From Mastigias papua (taxonomy: Eukaryota; Cnidaria; Scyphozoa; Rhizostomeae; Mastigiidae), in assembly GCA_964019165.1 (NCBI GenBank), contig OZ025287.1:8923149-8987148 (forward strand): a DNA stretch of 64,000 nt. Reading direction: 5' to 3'. Positions 61,266 through 64,000 of the stretch are shown here, in pieces (positions within the stretch are counted from its first letter, which is position 1; every line of letters begins with the position of its first letter). Made by a program: the position numbers and the translations under genes. The notes beneath the pieces were generated by a model. That model was given only the letters and a program-made list of their open reading frames with translations. It was not told the DNA's origin and did no database searches.

Positions 61266-61437
61266 TTAAAGTATCTGGATATATGATTTAATTAAGAATT
61301 TTGGAAAGCATTTCTTGAAACAAAACCTTTCAAAATCAGCTATTTTTCGTTTATGTATGAAGTCTTCTCCTACATCTCCTTTCTTCTTTTGCTCCTTCAC
61401 CTTGATCCATAGATGTACATACTTTTGTCAAATGAAC
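61266..61437 (-). pseudogene. Second copy of the TRPM terminal exon (paralogue or remnant)
   Basis: Minus-strand translation gives KRKIADFERFCFKK preceded by a Lys/Glu-rich segment, nearly the same as exon 20 at 14534-14700 (RKIAEFERFCFKK). The acceptor AG of exon 20 is not conserved (reads ATG) and the sequence after FKK differs before a stop. It is followed within about 110 bp upstream (on its own strand) by the PLE at 61550. Confidence 0.65.
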
Positions 61438-61588
61438 TAAATTGGAAATTTGGTGAATACCTTTTAGTACACGATCCAGGAAACAATTCAGATTGAATAC
61501 TTGGTTGTGTTGAAGATGATGATGTTATTGATGAAGAAGCCTGGTATATTCATAATTACAGCACAAAAAAGCGGTACCATGTTTTAAC

Positions 61589-61631
61589 CATACTGAAAAG
61601 CTTTTTTTCGTCCGACACTCGTCAGAGTATG
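61589..61631 (-). ncRNA. Type I hammerhead ribozyme, core intact
   Basis: CATACT, CTGACGA, GTGTCGGAC, GAA, then a stem III one pair longer than in the 15/18 kb copies (AAAAAGCTTTT), cleavage C, AGTATG. All invariant bases present. Confidence 0.85.
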
Positions 61632-61756
61632 AAACGTCGGATAGCGACCGAAAGGGGAACCAAAATTTATAGCCAGATATGCGGGTACACGTGATATGAT
61701 GAATAATGTGTCCAGTTAGCCGTATGATTGGCCTCTTGGCACCTATTCACCATTGT

Positions 61757-62962
61757 TTACTTGAAGAGTCCAAGTGAGAAAATGAACTCTTTTTGTTTAC
61801 ACAAGACTGGGTTTTGAGTCTTTATGTAAACTGATTCCAAAACACTTAAATGAAAGGACGATCTTGCTTGCCCAATGATCCGAAAATTATCGTCTGAATA
61901 TGGTTTGGCGCATTCTGGGTTTTTAATGAGATGTTGTCCTATGGCCGAATCACTTTTCATTTTAGAATTAGAGGTTTTACACGTACGAGGTGGCTGTTCC
62001 CTTATTGTAGTGTTTTTCTTCCTGATGCTCGTGGGTATATGTTGTTTTATTCTGTCAGCTAGTCTCTGCGTAGTGCGTCCTACGTACCGAGCTTCACATC
62101 GGCACGAAAATTCATAAACTACACAACTTTTTTGAGTGGTAGGAACGCTATCTTTTTTAGCAGATGGTAGCATGACCTTAGTATTGTAGACCACACGAGG
62201 TTTCACAGCATAGAAACAGGATGTAATGGCTTTGTTAATTTGGTTTTCAAATCTTGATGAAACATTACCAATCCAGGGCAATTTTAGGTAAACTGGGCAC
62301 TTCTCAGGACCACACGGTTTTTCCGCTGCAAAGTTGGCAAGTTTTTGCTTAATACAAGAAATAAGGACATCGTTTGGACATCCATTTTCAATAAGCAGTT
62401 GTTTTACTCTATCAAGCTCTGAGCCTAATTTAGTTTTGGAGCAAATCATTAGTGACCTGTGAACTAAGGTTTTGATAAGGCTAATTTTTCTTGATTTTGG
62501 GCTGAAGGAATTCCAACGGATGTATTGCCCTGTAAACGTTGGCTTCCTGTAAACGCTGGTGAGAAATCCAGTGCCCTCTTTTTCCACCAAAACATCTAGA
62601 AAGCTCAAGGAGTTGTTTTGCTCCTTTTCTACTGTGAAATTTAAAGCTGGATGCTGCAAGTTAAGTTTTTCATGAAAACAGTCACAATCCAGCTCGGAAC
62701 TAAAGATGACGAAAGTATCGTCCACATATCTAAAGTAGACACCTGGTTTTACGGTGTTATCAAAAAGTCTACTTTCATGAAAGCCCACGAAAATGTTTGC
62801 TAAAGCCGGCCCCAAGGGGCTGCCCATTGCCACTCCGTCTAATTGCTTATACATTTGGTTGTTGAAACTAAATTCCACTCCTCGCGTAGCAATTAGCATC
62901 ATTTCTTTAAAGGTGTCCTCTGGGAATGGAGGGCAATCAAGGTGACCTTGATTGCCCTCCAT
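61757..62962 (-). CDS. PLE reverse transcriptase / GIY-YIG ORF, left arm of palindrome
   Basis: 401 codons, the first ~7 from the opposite arm (MEGNQGH). Contains DGVAMGSPLGPALANIFVGF, FRYVDDTFVIF, YRKPTFTGQYIRWNSFSP, KLPWIGNVSSRFENQINK, the GIY-YIG core CEARYVGRTTQRLADR, and the tail LESVYIKTQNPVLC. The N-terminal RT motifs (RMYGLPKTHK, SFDISSLF) are missing, so the enzyme is incomplete, but no stop interrupts it. Confidence 0.88.
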   Translation of the reverse strand: MEGNQGHLDCPPFPEDTFKEMMLIATRGVEFSFNNQMYKQLDGVAMGSPLGPALANIFVGFHESRLFDNTVKPGVYFRYVDDTFVIFSSELDCDCFHEKLNLQHPALNFTVEKEQNNSLSFLDVLVEKEGTGFLTSVYRKPTFTGQYIRWNSFSPKSRKISLIKTLVHRSLMICSKTKLGSELDRVKQLLIENGCPNDVLISCIKQKLANFAAEKPCGPEKCPVYLKLPWIGNVSSRFENQINKAITSCFYAVKPRVVYNTKVMLPSAKKDSVPTTQKSCVVYEFSCRCEARYVGRTTQRLADRIKQHIPTSIRKKNTTIREQPPRTCKTSNSKMKSDSAIGQHLIKNPECAKPYSDDNFRIIGQARSSFHLSVLESVYIKTQNPVLCKQKEFIFSLGLFK

Positions 62963-64000
62963 TCCCAGAGGACACCTTTAAAGAAATGATGCTAATTGCT
63001 ACGCGAGGAGTGGAATTTAGTTTCAACAACCAAATGTATAAGCAATTAGACGGAGTGGCAATGGGCAGCCCCTTGGGGCCGGCTTTAGCAAACATTTTCG
63101 TGGGCTTTCATGAAAGTAGACTTTTTGATAACACCGTAAAACCAGGTGTCTACTTTAGATATGTGGACGATACTTTCGTCATCTTTAGTTCCGAGCTGGA
63201 TTGTGACTGTTTTCATGAAAAACTTAACTTGCAGCATCCAGCTTTAAATTTCACAGTAGAAAAGGAGCAAAACAACTCCTTGAGCTTTCTAGATGTTTTG
63301 GTGGAAAAAGAGGGCACTGGATTTCTCACCAGCGTTTACAGGAAGCCAACGTTTACAGGGCAATACATCCGTTGGAATTCCTTCAGCCCAAAATCAAGAA
63401 AAATTAGCCTTATCAAAACCTTAGTTCACAGGTCACTAATGATTTGCTCCAAAACTAAATTAGGCTCAGAGCTTGATAGAGTAAAACAACTGCTTATTGA
63501 AAATGGATGTCCAAACGATGTCCTTATTTCTTGTATTAAGCAAAAACTTGCCAACTTTGCAGCGGAAAAACCGTGTGGTCCTGAGAAGTGCCCAGTTTAC
63601 CTAAAATTGCCCTGGATTGGTAATGTTTCATCAAGATTTGAAAACCAAATTAACAAAGCCATTACATCCTGTTTCTATGCTGTGAAACCTCGTGTGGTCT
63701 ACAATACTAAGGTCATGCTACCATCTGCTAAAAAAGATAGCGTTCCTACCACTCAAAAAAGTTGTGTAGTTTATGAATTTTCGTGCCGATGTGAAGCTCG
63801 TTACGTAGGACGCACTACGCAGAGACTAGCTGACAGAATAAAACAACATATACCCACGAGCATCAGGAAGAAAAACACTACAATAAGGGAACAGCCACCT
63901 CGTACGTGTAAAACCTCTAATTCTAAAATGAAAAGTGATTCGGCCATAGGACAACATCTCATTAAAAACCCAGAATGCGCCAAACCATATTCAGACGATA
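62947..64000 (+). CDS. PLE reverse transcriptase / GIY-YIG ORF, right arm, cut by window end
   Basis: Mirror of the left arm. The frame is open from LDCPPFPEDTFKEM through YVDD, the GIY-YIG region (CEARYVGRT) and AIGQHLIKNPECAKP to the last base of the window. The stop and hammerhead should follow outside. Confidence 0.85.

Larger units (their letters stand above)
61550..64000. mobile_element. Palindromic head-to-head PLE, continues past the window end
   Basis: Two outward-facing PLE copies meet at 62944 with a one-base centre; each arm stays in register to the window end (61888-62943 against 62945-64000, one substitution noticed, at the RYVG region). The left outer end carries the hammerhead. 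Same PLE family as 15450-18433 but a diverged copy. Both arms begin at the same RT position (LDCPPFPEDTF). Confidence 0.9.

Overview
This is an AT-rich window from an animal nuclear genome. The genes have GT-AG introns, the TRPM family is metazoan, and the repeats (Penelope-like, jockey/CR1-like, hAT, tRNA-derived SINEs, long AT arrays) suit an invertebrate. I cannot name the species. No bacterial features (operons, ribosome-binding sites, CRISPR) are present.

The main host gene is a TRPM-type cation channel on the minus strand, about 50.86 kb down to 14.53 kb. Twenty exons could be placed by hand from reading frame, splice sites and similarity to the TRPM family. All intron phases match, and the exon lengths total 3363 nt (1120 codons plus stop). 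The order is: N-terminal TRPM homology regions (50.9-32.1 kb), S1-S4 (29.7-27.9 kb), S5 and pore (26.9 kb), S6 (24.0 kb), post-S6 TRP helix (23.2 kb), and a short C-terminal coiled-coil exon (14.6 kb). No kinase or NUDT9-like tail is seen, and no pre-S1 exon was found. A second copy of the last exon lies at 61.3-61.4 kb, suggesting a neighbouring TRPM paralogue or its remnant.

Mobile DNA fills much of the rest. The last TRPM intron holds an 8.0 kb hAT transposon (14993-23015) with a perfect 8-bp target duplication. Its two-exon gene joins an OTU/vertnin-like N-terminus, a TTF-type zinc finger and a hAT transposase. That gene carries one in-frame stop and is split by a 2984-bp head-to-head Penelope-like element (PLE) flanked by a 12-bp duplication. 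Removing the PLE and one duplication copy restores the reading frame exactly.

Related PLE copies lie at 3.05-4.3 kb (decayed), 38.67-38.93 kb (ORF-less), 55.7-57.3 kb (split by another transposon) and 61.55-64.0 kb (a nearly perfect palindrome running off the window). Their termini carry minimal type I hammerhead ribozymes, eight in all. Several have an intact catalytic core.

By region: 1-8 kb is mostly featureless with PLE remnants. 8.07-9.07 kb is a TIR transposon with one unrecognised ORF. 9.1-12 kb is a broken CR1/jockey-like retrotransposon. 14.5-50.9 kb is the TRPM gene and its intronic repeats. 50.9-53.2 kb holds two more non-LTR remnants. 53-64 kb is repeats and non-coding DNA.
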